Source of the DNA: Amoebidium appalachense
Taxonomy: Eukaryota; Ichthyosporea
Reading direction: 5' to 3'
DNA length: 64,000 nt
NCBI GenBank assembly: GCA_963693365.1
Contig: CAVNZM010000001.1
Coordinates: 2,418,001 to 2,482,000, forward strand
Below are positions 30,088 through 42,264 of this stretch, one piece after another; position 1 is the first letter of the stretch; each line of letters starts with the position of its first letter. Under the pieces are notes generated by a model. That model was not told the origin of the DNA and ran no database searches. It worked only from the letters and a program-made list of their open reading frames with translations. The position numbers were made by a program, and so were the translations under genes.

Positions 30088-30983
30088 GACGTAGGGTTAC
30101 CGACCTGGATGTGAGAAGAGTGTGAGAAAAAAGCAGGCACACGTTACAGTTAGTTGGGTCCCCGTTCTAACTTTCAACACGTTGAACCTCCTTGTTCGCT
30201 TTAATTTCTGACAACTTGTTCGTGATTTAGGCGATGCACACCTTGAAGCGAATACAGCCTCATACAGGAACATGGCACAGCACAGCCACTCATCCGCCCC
30301 AACCGCAAAACCCTTACGGTCGTGAACAAAAAGCTTTTTACCACACACACCCCTTCTGCCCCCCTTTTGTCCGGAGGGCCTTACAGGTTCGACCTTCGGC
30401 AACCACATTAAGTCGGGTAAAAAAAACAGAAGCTGCTATTACGGTAATGCAAAGGCTCAGAAACCCTAAGTTTTCCTACGAAGATAAGGAGTTGAGCCTC
30501 TTTGAAGAGCTAAGTCTCACCTCTTACACGTGCTGCACCTGTAGCTGCTTGATGTGTGTAGAGCCTTACTGAGCTATACTGAGCTGTGCTGTACTGAACT
30601 CAGGGAATCGACCGTTTCGCCCAAAAACTGGGCCGGCGCGGCGGCGCGGCCTTATGGCCTCTTCATACCTTCCTTGCAGCACATTCCGATCTTAAGTTTA
30701 AGCCTATCAAATTTGGTAAATCATCAACAAATTAGATTACTTCAGTTTTGGCGGGAAAAATCTGATATCATAAGAGGGCGGCGTTTTTCCGAACAGACTA
30801 CATATATGTACCTACTAGAGCTAATTAGGCAGAGAAAGGGTTCAGAGTCTCACATGGTGCATGGACCGTCACTTGAGTGGCACATGCCTATTTCACTCCT
30901 GTTATAATACTTTTGAACGGATTAAGTGCGAGTGAAGGTTGAGCGACAAGAGGTTCGATATTGTCGCCTTTCACACACAAAGA
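30088..30983. promoter_or_regulatory. Shared upstream region of two divergent genes, E2F-like site
   Basis: The divergent NRS/ER-like gene (minus) and the EYYDV-repeat gene (plus) share these 896 bp, the least repetitive stretch in the area. TTTTGGCGGGAAAA at 30746-30759 matches the E2F/DP consensus closely. Which gene it would control is unknown. No RNA gene is seen. Confidence 0.4.
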
Positions 30984-32688
30984 ATGGCCGACCAGGAGCT
31001 TCCAGAGGAGGACTACGACACTGACTACGACGAGAGATTGACTCAGTTTGACCTGAGTGCCTCCAAGTTCTCTGGAAGGCATGGTGGCTCCAGGTAAGCA
31101 TTTATGCCAGCGAACGCGAATGCTGCAGCTTGAAGCCTTTCTGTTCTTGATAAGGATTGCCTTTAGCAGTCAGTCCACCCAAAGTTTGCTTACTTGTTTT
31201 GTTTTGCTTATGATTTTTTCTCCACAGGTACTCTCGGGCTGTGAGGCAGAGCTGGGTAGCAGAGAGGCCCGTCACGACTGCTGAAAACAGGTGTGTTTGT
31301 ATTTGTCTTCAGATGAAGCCGAAGTTCGCTTCTTGTCTAACACACGCCTCACTAGTTCTCTTGAATTTTGCTTTTGTTTCTCTGTTTCCCTGTGTCCTAG
31401 GCCATTTTTTTTTTCGTAGCCGCTGTTCCCCTGCCTCTTCATATGTACGCTAGCTATATGAACCTCTGCCTCTTTGGGAAATACCATAGAATAGTGAGGG
31501 GGGCAGATGGAGCGGTAAAGGCCAGGGAGCGGGTGAACAGTGAATGCTCAGGGCAAGCAACATGACCCCCCTACCCCCCCCCCCCCCCCCTCCCTTCCCC
31601 CCCCCTCCCCTATTCCCCTTGCCATACGATTACCGACTCTAGCAAAAGTTTCTCTTTTATTCCCTATATCTGGTATCCGGATCTTGGCCTGTGGTATTTG
31701 CGTATGTTTATGTGAAGAGTGGAGAGGTGGTTCGGAATATTGGTTCCGAAAGCCAGTTGGAAAGGGGGGGAGGGTGGGTGGGTGAGGGGGGGGGGGGGGG
31801 GGAGGAGGGGGGGGGGGGGGGGGGGGGAGAGAGAAACAAGGTGCCCACTGGAAAGCATGTGTGTGGGTGTGTGGGTGGGTGTGTGTGTGTATGGGGGGGG
31901 GGGGGGGGGGGGGGGGGGGAGGGGGGGGGGGGAGGAAGGTATAAAGAATAGGGTTGGGAGGGGGTAAGGGGCGGGGGGAAAGGGGGGGGGGGGGGGGGAG
32001 GGGGGGAGGGGAAAGGGGGAGGGGAGCTTATTGGGTTTCTCACAAATATGTGCATAAACTTGTGGTTAGTACGATGGTTTTGATTTTTATTAGTTTGGCC
32101 TCAGTGTGGGTAGGGAATTTTGGTTAGTAATAGGGCTCTTTCAAGCCCAAATTCTTCAAGTGAGTGATACGTTTGTGTGCGCTCTTTGTCAGTGGAAAAG
32201 TGATAGTCTTTTTGGGCGAGCTGTATGCCTCTACCAGGCTTGCGCTGTAGCTTCTAGAATTTTATGGGTGGGAGTGATGACACCATGATGTCCCTTTTGC
32301 GTGGATAGGGTGGGCAAAAGAGTGGAAGGTTGGAAGCTTGAGGTTACCACTGCAAAACCCTTTTTCTTGTTTGCTTGCATTGTTTATTATTGATGGTAAT
32401 ATTAGCAGAGGTTCTGGGTACAGGTACCATGTACATACTAGTTGTAGGCAATTAGTGCACGTGTTTGGGTCCCACCTTCCTCGTTCCTTTGAAATTTTTG
32501 AGTGTGTGCCCGTTATTGGAATTGCAGATGCCTGTTTGGGTCCCACCTTCCTCGTTCCTTTGAAATTTTTGAGTGTGTACCCGTTATTGGAATTGCAGAT
32601 GCCCAGGAGTTTCAAATCTTCTAGTGGTGGTTGCGGTGAGGGTGGGGGTGAGAGTGGCGGTTGGGTGGGTGGTAAATGGGGCGTGGGG

Positions 32689-32719
<31 letters not shown>

Positions 32720-32815
32720 GTTGTACAATGAGGTATTGGCGTGGATGTGATGATAATGTTCTACCTATTCTAGAGAAACAATCTGGTCCTGTAGTTACAC
32801 TTGGAAATCCTTGTA

Positions 32816-32853
<38 letters not shown>

Positions 32854-33336
32854 GGGGGGCCTCACTTTCATCCTCTCTTGTGCTGTGTCAGTACACGTGT
32901 GCATGTGCACACACACACACACACTACACACAACTGTCGAGGTCGATTTGTGCTAGGGGTTGGGGTGGAGATGATATTTGTGTGTGTGTGGGAGGGTGGG
33001 TGGGTGCAAGAGGATGGGGGGGGGGTGGAGGGGGGTATTCGAAAGGCATTTGGAGGAAAGGGTGGCAGTGACACATGTACGAACGACTGAGGTTTGAGAC
33101 ATCTGTCAAGTTTGTTATGTTGTTGTTGTTATATACCTCTTCCTGTCATATTGTCTTCAAACACACATGTTTTCTGCTTCTGACAGCCAGCAAAGAGGAA
33201 CCCGCAGGGGAAGGCCCCCGGTGCACATATCCCGTCCAAGACATTATGGCAAGGTAGTCTCGGTATTATCTGCTTGTAGCTTTTTTTTTTTTTTTGTGTG
33301 TGTGTGTGTGTGTGTCCGTGCGTGTGTGGGTTGTGT

Positions 33337-33367
<31 letters not shown>

Positions 33368-34041
33368 GGGGGGGGGGGGAGGAAGGGGGGGAGAGAGAAA
33401 GAGAGAGATAGGTAGGTGGGTGGGTGGGGGGGGGGGGGGGGGGGGGGAGATACCAAATTCTACCTAAGTGAGCTGCATCTTTCTGTTGCTTCATTATTGT
33501 CAGAGAGAGCGTTGAACAATTTAAACGTTTTCTCGATGGATGTAAATGTTGGCCGTGCTTGTGCGCTTTATTCATTTTTGGGTTCCCTTTTTTAAACCGT
33601 TGTGTTCTGAAAGCTTTTCATACTGTGGGCCAAATCTTTGATTGCTTGGCCCCACTTCTTGGTGTGTTCTCTGTCTTTAGTTCTGAACTGACCAATATTG
33701 ATTTTTGTATTTTGTGTGAAGTAGGAACATGGTGTGTGTGAGTGTGAGGTATCCAAGAAAGAGCACATTACATTGCATGGTAGGGCAGAACACTTTACGC
33801 TATGTGAAAGGATTGGCGGCTTGACTGTACTCTGTCTTTGTGTGTGTGTGGTTCTAGAGATGTTGGGGGAAGGGCTGAGTTTTTTGTTCTTTCACTATTC
33901 TATTTCCATTTTTTTGCCTTTTTAAATTCTTTTTTCCTTTACGTCTTTTCTTTTTTTCTTTTCTTCTTTTCTTTATGTTTGGTTGATTGGTTGATTGGTT
34001 TTGAGGTTGTTTAAATGTCTTTTTTTTTTTTGGGGGGGGGT

Positions 34042-34072
<31 letters not shown>

Positions 34073-34213
34073 GGTTGGTTGGTTCTTTTTGGGATGCAGA
34101 ATGCATGCTTGAAGGTGCTTGGATGGGCTTTGGAGGTGGTTGTTTGGGGGCATAGGGAGATTCGGTAGGCCTGGGTTTTTTAACAAGTATCCATGGGGAC
34201 AAGTACTGACCAC

Positions 34214-34256
<43 letters not shown>

Positions 34257-34901
34257 CACATGTACACACACACGCACACAACACAGACAGTGAGGCAGAA
34301 AAAGAGAGAGGTGGTGGTGGGTTGGTGGGGAACATCACATTGCATGTGGATGCTTTTCGGGCACACTACCCATCCAACACACACACAAGAGCAACCAGAC
34401 AACCACACTGCACATAACACGTACAGTTCCACCCCCACCCCCACCCGCCTCTCCCACCGGCACGCTCACCCACTCACCCACCCACCCACCACACCGTCAC
34501 AGGCACACACAGGCACACACGCACCTATACACACACATAAATTCAACACACACACATGCAATTTTCCAAACTCAACTCAACTCACACACACACATGCTCA
34601 CACTAGTACTTGTTTGTACCCACATGCTTGGTGCTGAGCCATAATTCACATATGCAGCCACAGCAGCGCAACCGCGAGCCACTCCACCCCCTGCAGGAAA
34701 GTGGCTTCGTGTCTGGTCGGGTGGTCAGATCCCGTGCACACCAGGCCAGCTTGAGGTATAACCCTTCTCCCCCCCCCCCTTCCTTGCCCGTGCTCATTGT
34801 ACACTTTGTACAAATGCAAGGGGAGAAGGGTGCGGAGGGACGGGGAGGGGGGGGGGAGGGGGGGGGCTGGCTCTGTATTACCTGAGGGGCCACACACACA
34901 C

Positions 34902-34952
<51 letters not shown>

Positions 34953-36248
34953 ACACGAACACGAACACACACGAACACAACTTTTGTACTGGTTCCTTGA
35001 CATCATGCCGTGTACCCACCGCTGTGCTTTCATACACCCCGGCGGTCACCTAGAACTATTTCCATTGTGGTGAAAAGGGGAAAATACGTGTGAATGGCAA
35101 CGGCAGTGGTGTTTGTAGGGGGATAAATGGTTGAGGGGGGAGGGGGTGGGGTGGGGGCGGGGGGGGGGGGTGGGGGGGGGGGGGGGGGGGGGGGGGGGGA
35201 GGGAGAGAGAGAGAGAGAGACGGGGGGAGAGGGGGGGGGGGGGGGGGGGGAGGGAAGTGAGAGCCTCAGATAAGTGCGGTTAGAGCAATGAGGATGAGGT
35301 GAAGCGCAAAGTGCAGCCACACAACTTAATTAAAGAAAAAGAAAGGTGTGTGGTAGTGGAGGTGGTGGTGAGGGGGTGGTGGTGGTGGTGGTGGCGGTGG
35401 CAGTAGTGAGTGAGCGTGCACGCCCGTGCGCACGCGCGTGTGTGTACGTGCGTGCTGATGTGTGTCTGCATGGGCGCACGTGCTTTTTTCCTCGTATGTG
35501 TGGGGGGGGGGGAAGGGGAGGACGGGGGGGGGGGGGGGTTGTTATTTGATTCGCATCCTCCCTGTCCCCCTCTCCCCCCCCCCCCTCCCCCACAGTCTGG
35601 CCCCACAAATATAGAGTCTGTGTTGTGCCATACTATGTGGGCATATGCAGAAAGGTGTTCGTGCAATTCATAAACGGGAAGGTGCCAAGCGATGATGGTG
35701 CTGCTGCTGCTGCTGTGTGGGTAGGTGGGTAGGGTGTTGGTGGCTGTGATGGTGTGTGTGTGTTTTTTGGGGGTGGGGGGGAGAGGGGGGGGGGGGAGGG
35801 GAAGGAGGAGGAATCGATACATGGGACACAAATTTTGATATCTTTTTTGCTGATCTACGCACGTGTGAATCCAAACAACAGGAAATTACTGCCCCCTGTG
35901 AAAGAAGATGAGGTCCACCATTTCCCATCCCAACAGCATGAGCACAACCCCGGCCTAGGTGCGCCACACTCTCAAGAGTACTATGACGTCACTTACCCCC
36001 AGCAAAATGACGTCAACAGGAACCATGGGTACCATGACGCCGCACAGCAGCCCCAAGAATACGTTCCTCCGTATCAACTTGCCCAGTCCCGAGAGTACTA
36101 TGACGTCGCACAGGCTCGAGAGCTCAATCCACCCAGTCATGCTGCACCCACATTCGAGCCCTTCCCCCCTGTAAGCACCACAAAGCCTATTCCTTGGCAA
36201 CTTTCTCGAACGTTTGGACCGGTAGGTGTTGATTTGTGTGCCCCCTCC

Positions 36249-36280
<32 letters not shown>

Positions 36281-37906
36281 ACACACACACACATACACAC
36301 ACACACACACCCTGCCACCTTTTCTACTGCAATGTAGGTCCGTAGTGGTATTGAGTTTGCTCTCTCTATGTTGCAGTTTACCTCCTACCGAGTGATTGGT
36401 CTTCGTTCTTCCGTTTGTGTGGCCCCCCCTCCCCCGCAGCCCCCTTCCTCCCTCGTCCCTCATCTCCTTCCACTGGCCCACCCACCCAATGCCATGATGG
36501 AGGGGAAGGGAGGGAGGGGCAATGAGGCAGGGTGCGGGGATTTGGGTGGGCTGCAGCATGTTTGTTGTGTCTCTTCCATTCTCTACCTCCTACCAGTCTC
36601 CTCGTCGCTTATTATTTCTGTCTTTTAACTTTCCCTGTTACAGCCCAGCCCCCCCCCCCCCCCCCCCCCCCCCCTCCCCCCCTCCCCTAACCCTCCTTTC
36701 TCCCTTCCTCATACCACCCATCTACCTAGAAAACACCCACCAACATTTGACTCTTCCTCCTAATGTTTAAAAAGATGCTGGAAAAGGCCGCTGTGTGTTT
36801 GTGTCTGACTCTCTCTCTGTGTGTGTGTGTTCTTTTCTTTTTTTTTTTGGTTGGGGGGGAGGTGAGGGGAGGGGGGGAAGGTGGGAGGGGAATTGGTTGG
36901 GCATGCCTTTTCGACCCCAAAACATGCCAAAACATAGCATTTTTCCGTCGTCACACTTCATTTGCAGCAACCGCCTATCTCTCCCACACTCGCACTGCAT
37001 TGCAGGCCGTGCGTGCTCTGCCCCCCATTGCCGAGAAGGATGAGTGTGCAGCCTCTGTGCCTGACGTCATGTCATCCCCCTTCATGGACCCCTTCCCTCC
37101 ACTGCCGGTGCCTTGGGTAAGTATACTTCATATTGTACTGCCTTCTAACCCTTTCCCCCCCCCCCCCCCCCCCCCCCCCCCTCCAACACACACACACACC
37201 CGTTTCTACTCGAGTTGCATACTTTTTGTGTCACGGTGTGTGCTTTTGAGTGGTGCGTGTGTTTTGTAGTAGGATGATAATCTGTATTTAGTACCGTGCA
37301 CTGCAATCTAATCCCCCCCCCCCCCAGGTTTTAAAGATCTTCTTTGCTGTGTACTCGTCTGATGTGTATTTCGTGATGTGTAACATCCCCCCCCCCCCCC
37401 CCCTCCCTCCCCCCCCCCCCAAAAAAAAAACCCCCCTCTCGGAGAAGCTACTGTGATAAGATAACGCACCTCATTTTTATTCTTTGATCAAGAGATATTA
37501 GCGTCCACCGCCCCCCCCCCCCCACCTCCCCCAAAAAAAAGGAAAAAAAGAAAAAAAAGAAAAAGAAAATGAAGAAGAAAAGAAGAAAAAAAGGGGAAAA
37601 AAGAGAAGAAAGAAAATATAAGAATTAAAATACCCTCCACCCCATCTCTTTCTATCGAGCAGGTGAAGGAGGTGTGTACCCCCTTTTTTGTTGATTGAAT
37701 GGCGCGTGCGGGTTAACCGGCACGTACCGGAGTGTTGGTTACACGTACACAGCCCCCCCCCCCCCCCCCCTCCGGGGTCCCCCCACAGCTTTTTGAATTT
37801 GCCATGCTTATGATGAATACTCTTTGTTTGCCACGGTGTATGTTGCGACATTGCATTGTGTTGTCTGTCGTGAACGTTTATTTGGGACCGTAACACATTC
37901 TTGTGC

Positions 37907-37937
<31 letters not shown>

Positions 37938-38428
37938 ACACACCATTCCCTCACCCCCCTCCACCAACACTGGCACACACGTGCGCACACACACCCTCCC
38001 CCTCCCCCCCCCCCCCCCCCCCCCCCCCCCGCACACACACACACAGACACAGGCACTGTTGCGGTGCACACAGCCCGTCGATGTTGCTCCCTTTTCACTC
38101 ACTCCTTAGTATCCTTGAAGGCCCTGCATTTTCCAGCATGATCTGCTGCTGCAAGACTATAGCTTTTGAATCAATCCACATCTAAAGATATTCTATTTCA
38201 GGCAAATTCAAAGCAAAACTCTCGCATTTCGCCTACTAACCAGTCGTGGAATTTTCAGAGCACCCACCCCAATCAACCCCAAGCCCCCAGTTGGATGCGG
38301 CCCCACCCACCATTCCCTCCAGCCGAAGTTCCATCGCCCTCTCTCTCTGGCTTTACGGCTGTCGGGGGCATACACTTGCCCGACCTGAGCGAGTTTATGA
38401 AGGCGCCCTTTTCCAACCACGTGCACAG
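30984..38428 (+). CDS. Low-complexity protein with EYYDV repeats (3' end not resolved)
   Basis: I recognise no family. Plus-strand exons with GT-AG borders and one continuous frame: 30984-31093, 31228-31290, 33187-33253, 34658-34755, 35882-36221, 37006-37116 and 38202-38428, together about 338 residues with no stop. The N-terminus is acidic (MADQELPEEDYDTDYDERLT), followed by a basic Arg/Gly segment (QQRGTRRGRPP) and a long Pro/Gln/His-rich part. EYYDV occurs twice, in SQEYYDVTYPQQ and SREYYDVAQARE, beside related GYHDAAQ and QEYVPPY. No membrane segment or known domain is visible, so it is probably disordered. A 29-nt candidate next exon in phase is 40002-40030 (SHRVDKSSVD), and a long open frame follows at 40337-40888. 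The true end was not established. The start is the first ATG after a stop-rich upstream region. Confidence 0.65.
32462..32603. repeat. 71-bp tandem duplication
   Basis: Two direct copies, 32462-32532 and 32533-32603, differ at one visible position (GTGTGTGCCC versus GTGTGTACCC). Both end in GGAATTGCAGATGCC, so the acceptor-like TTGCAG is duplicated. Intron 2 of the EYYDV-repeat gene. Confidence 0.95.
33283..33395. repeat. T-run, (GT)n, G-run, (GA)n composite
   Basis: A single stretch passes in order through T15, interrupted (GT)n, a G-run of about 29 and then GA-rich DNA. A second G-run follows at 33427-33447. Confidence 0.95.
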
Positions 38429-38584
38429 GTTTGTGGATATGTTTGTGTCGGGGTGATCGTGAGGCGACCCATTCGCACTGGTGTTAGGTATTTTTTGGAT
38501 ACAACTGCAGGCAATTGCTTGATTTTTGGCAATGACATTTAGTTTATAGGGCTGATTACACACTACTGTGGATGTTCAAGTCAT

Positions 38585-38636
<52 letters not shown>

Positions 38637-38688
38637 CCCTCCACTCACACACACCGTGACACACACACACACAAACACACACACACGG

Positions 38689-38757
<69 letters not shown>

Positions 38758-39343
38758 GAAGTGCGCACACACGGCCTAATCATCACACGGTTTAGCACTT
38801 GAACATCACCACTACCACGGTGACTACACAACAACCACAGTCCCACAAAGAAACATACGGGAGGTATAAAAAATAAAAATAAAACCGTGGGAAGGAAAGT
38901 AGAATGTAATCATTTAATCTGTGCCTCGAGTACAACAGCGTAAACATCAAATCCTTTCAATATGACGTTTTTTCCCCTTATCTCTGCCGTCTGAGGATCC
39001 ACCTCAACATGTTCCACCAGGTCAGCCGAACTGAATGAAGCTGTTACATGAAATAGTGGGCGCACCGGTCGCACTACACCACACTTTATAGCAAGATTTA
39101 ACTATCTTGGTGTGTTTCGTGCTGGTTGAACACCGGTCATCTGGTCGGTGACATCCGGTCAGACTGCTCACCCTAACTATGCAGTAACCCCCCCCCCCCC
39201 CCCCCCCCCCCCCTCCCCCCCCCCCACAAAAAACAACTTTCTCCCTCAACCGGCCACCACCACACACCACTAGCTGGCCCACCACCATCACAACCCCCCC
39301 CCCCCCCCCCCCCCAATACACACATATCCACACACACACACAG

Positions 39344-39399
<56 letters not shown>

Positions 39400-39820
39400 C
39401 CACACACCCACCCACCATCCCAAGGGCAGACATGGACGTGAGCAACAACTTGCAAATATGAGCCGACAGCCAGATGGATTATTCAATATTGACGAACCGC
39501 CCATCTGACAGCCTGATCGATGCTCAGCTCCGTCGGGATGAGACAATTTCCTTCCGCGTGCATTATTATCACAATTATGAACTAGTGATGGCATGGGCAT
39601 ATCAAAAAACTAAAAAAAAAAAAAAAAAGTAAGAATCTGAGTCCCGCCGTATGTACTTGCATGTAGAAATTTGGAAGGGTAAATATTATGGCAACAATAA
39701 AAAGTAGGAATATGCTTGCAATTGCGATTGGACTGAATGCTATTGGTCGTACACATACGCGTGTACATGTCCATGTGCTTGGGCTGAATGTCATTGCAAA
39801 TGCCGTGTGTGTGTGTGTGT

Positions 39821-39875
<55 letters not shown>

Positions 39876-40851
39876 TTTTTTTTGTGTGTGTGCAATGTCA
39901 TGGGCCTGTGGACTGGTGTCACCCCCAGTATGATGCGCGTGTGTACTTGTACATGTGTTGTGACATACATGCACGATTGCAAAGCTGGCCCAGCTGGCCA
40001 GCCACCGTGTGGACAAGTCTTCCGTGGACAGTAAGTATGTAGCCTACCGTAAATACACGTGCGTGTTCACATCGCTTGCCGTATGGGGCGTGTCGACGTG
40101 ACGCTGTGTTGTGGTGCTCTCGCCACGTGCACGTGCACAGCCTGCACAATGCACGCGTACGACCTACATGCACATATCATCACGTTTGCCGTGTACGTAC
40201 GTATACCACCGGCGATGTGTAACAAGTGCACGGTGGGCTCGTGCCACCGTCTGTCCGTGGGTGTGCACGCACGTGTCCAACGTGGTGCTGAAAGTGCCGT
40301 GTAACCACACCGTGTACACCGCGGCAGAATGCAGAGAAATCGTGTCACATTCCACGTGTCCAAGGCGTTGAATCTCTGGCGTACCTGATTGGCTGGTGGC
40401 TTTTGGAACGTGGCTACACGTGCAAGATGGATACCCGTTACGTAATGAAGAAGGCTTGTGACTCCAGATTTCTGGGCCGGTTCTCTCTCAATCTCCCTCA
40501 AAGTTTGGGAAGCAGCAGTAATGATGTCTTCTTGCGGAGTGTGGTCTGGTCAACATCGATGCATATGACTAGTTGGAGCAAACTAGTTTCACGCATACAG
40601 TATACACGTACACTGAAAGTTTTGCCCGCAGCCTGGTGTCCTTTGTCACTTGTCGCTTTATTTTTATTTCGTAGCTTTGGCTTTTTCAGTTCTATTGGTG
40701 GTTATGTAGCCTGTGGCTGCAGTTGCCTTCGTCAACGGATTAATAAAACCGAGTCAAAAGGAAATTTGCGGACAAAGGTAAAAGAAATATCTAGCCCGAT
40801 AAATTTCTATAAAAAAAATAATAATAAAAAATCTGTGGCGTGCATTGCGCA

Positions 40852-40882
<31 letters not shown>

Positions 40883-41601
40883 ACTTGAAGGTGCATATCA
40901 GGACATCCGAGTGACTGGCGAGAGTCGCCCTGGGAAATCTCTTTCACGTGTACTGTAATTAGAAAAAGCGGTGGTTTCAAATACTGATAATGCGCCAATC
41001 AATAAGGATTTAACTTTCGTATTCATCGCGTGGGCAGATCTCGTGTGACGGCTCAACATGAAAAGATGTAAAAGATATTTAGACTTATTTTGCGAGGAAA
41101 AAAGTTTTCCTTGATGCTTAATCTATTACATGCATTGCTACATTTGCGAGTTAAGCGTCTGTGTTCCCATGGGCTAAAGGCTTGACTGACAACTACAGAT
41201 GAGCCCATGTCATCCATGACCAATTGTTCGTCAACATGGCGTGATTGTGAATCAAGTGTATGACAAAGCGGCTCATTCACACAATCCTATAATTGGTCGA
41301 GTTGGGCTGTGGGAATTTTTGGGAATTCCAAGTTTTATCGCGGAAGTAGGACACCGCCGTTCACACGTGAGAGGTTGTGGATTTGTTATGTGTATAAGAA
41401 TCATATTTTGAAATATTTACAATTTTAAGTTCTGCGAAGTACAGAGACAAAGTATTAGTAAAAAGTCCTGGCACCCCATCAGTCAGTTTTGATGCCCGGG
41501 GCAGTGATGTAACAATTAAATTTCCAATTTTTGATTGGTAATCTATCATGTACTCACTGAGCACGCTCCATTATTGCAACACGTGTTGCCGCCCTTCAGC
41601 T

Positions 41602-41660
41602 GCGGCGGGAGGGGCTGCGAGTGGCTAATATTCAAAGTTGCCGTGTGAGCCTCCCGCCGC
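41602..41660. repeat. GC-rich inverted repeat
   Basis: Arms GCGGCGGGAGG (41602-41612) and CCTCCCGCCGC (41650-41660) are perfect reverse complements, separated by 37 bp of AT-richer DNA. A hairpin or transposon end is possible. Confidence 0.6.
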
Positions 41661-41886
41661 TGGCAGCCCGGGAATTCGGCAGAATTCAGTCACACTAACC
41701 ACAGCAAAGGCACAGTGCACTATGAAAAGAGTCACACTCACGTCAGATGACACATCAATTGATGCTCGGAGATGTAAAAACGAACGTGAGGAGTTGTTGG
41801 TTTGTGTGAGATTCAGTCTACTTACTTAGCATTTTGCAAAGGACTTAGGTAGAGTGAATACGGAGTAGAAGCCACTGAGAAAAAAA

Positions 41887-42264
41887 ATGGAGCAACCAAC
41901 ATACAAACGAAGACATGCAGGGGACCCAAATCCTCAACCAAAAGCTACACACGCTGGCCTGACAAAGTCCCCAGAAATTGCTTCCCTTTTCTTTCTTTTT
42001 TTCACACTGAAGCTTTTTATTGCTGTGCTTTACAACCTAGTTTCCACATGGTGCACAGAGGCAGACAACGCCCTGACACGAGGGATTGAGTTTCCAGAAC
42101 CTTTGCCATCCCGAGAGAGGTTTGGTGCTTCTGGTGACTTCGAACAGCACGCCAGCCGCTGGAGACGCACCGCAAACCACATGTCCTGTCTTTTTTCAGA
42201 TTTTCCTGAATACCAACAGAGAATGAAGGCAACCTCTCGGGCTAGGGAGGATGGTAGCTTGTAG
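41887..42264 (+). CDS. Hypothetical ORF, 125 aa, possible transposase fragment
   Basis: ATG at 41887, no intron needed, ends in TAG. The sequence is not repeat-derived: MEQPTYKRRHAGDPNPQPKA, a segment SLFFLFFTLKLFIAVLYN that could be a membrane or buried helix, then RERFGASGDFEQHASRW. The spacing and the FFxLFFT phrase recall the start of the PiggyBac-type DDE_Tnp_1_7 domain, but no DDE residues are present in so short a frame. A truncated transposon copy is one reading; a chance ORF is the other. Confidence 0.35.
   Translation: MEQPTYKRRHAGDPNPQPKATHAGLTKSPEIASLFFLFFTLKLFIAVLYNLVSTWCTEADNALTRGIEFPEPLPSRERFGASGDFEQHASRWRRTANHMSCLFSDFPEYQQRMKATSRAREDGSL

Noticed and set aside
30380-30410. GGTTCGACCTTCGG as the B box of a tRNA
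   Set aside because: No matching acceptor, D or anticodon stems can be folded around it.
36430-36560. Extra exon of the EYYDV-repeat gene (PPSSLVPHLLPLAHPPNAMM)
   Set aside because: It has an acceptor-like CCCCGCAG but no good donor in frame, and the flanking exons already join in phase without it.
41660-41690. CCCGGGAATTC and a second GAATTC, like a cloning polylinker
   Set aside because: Flanking sequence matches no vector or adaptor that I recognise beyond the two restriction sites, so coincidence is more likely than contamination.
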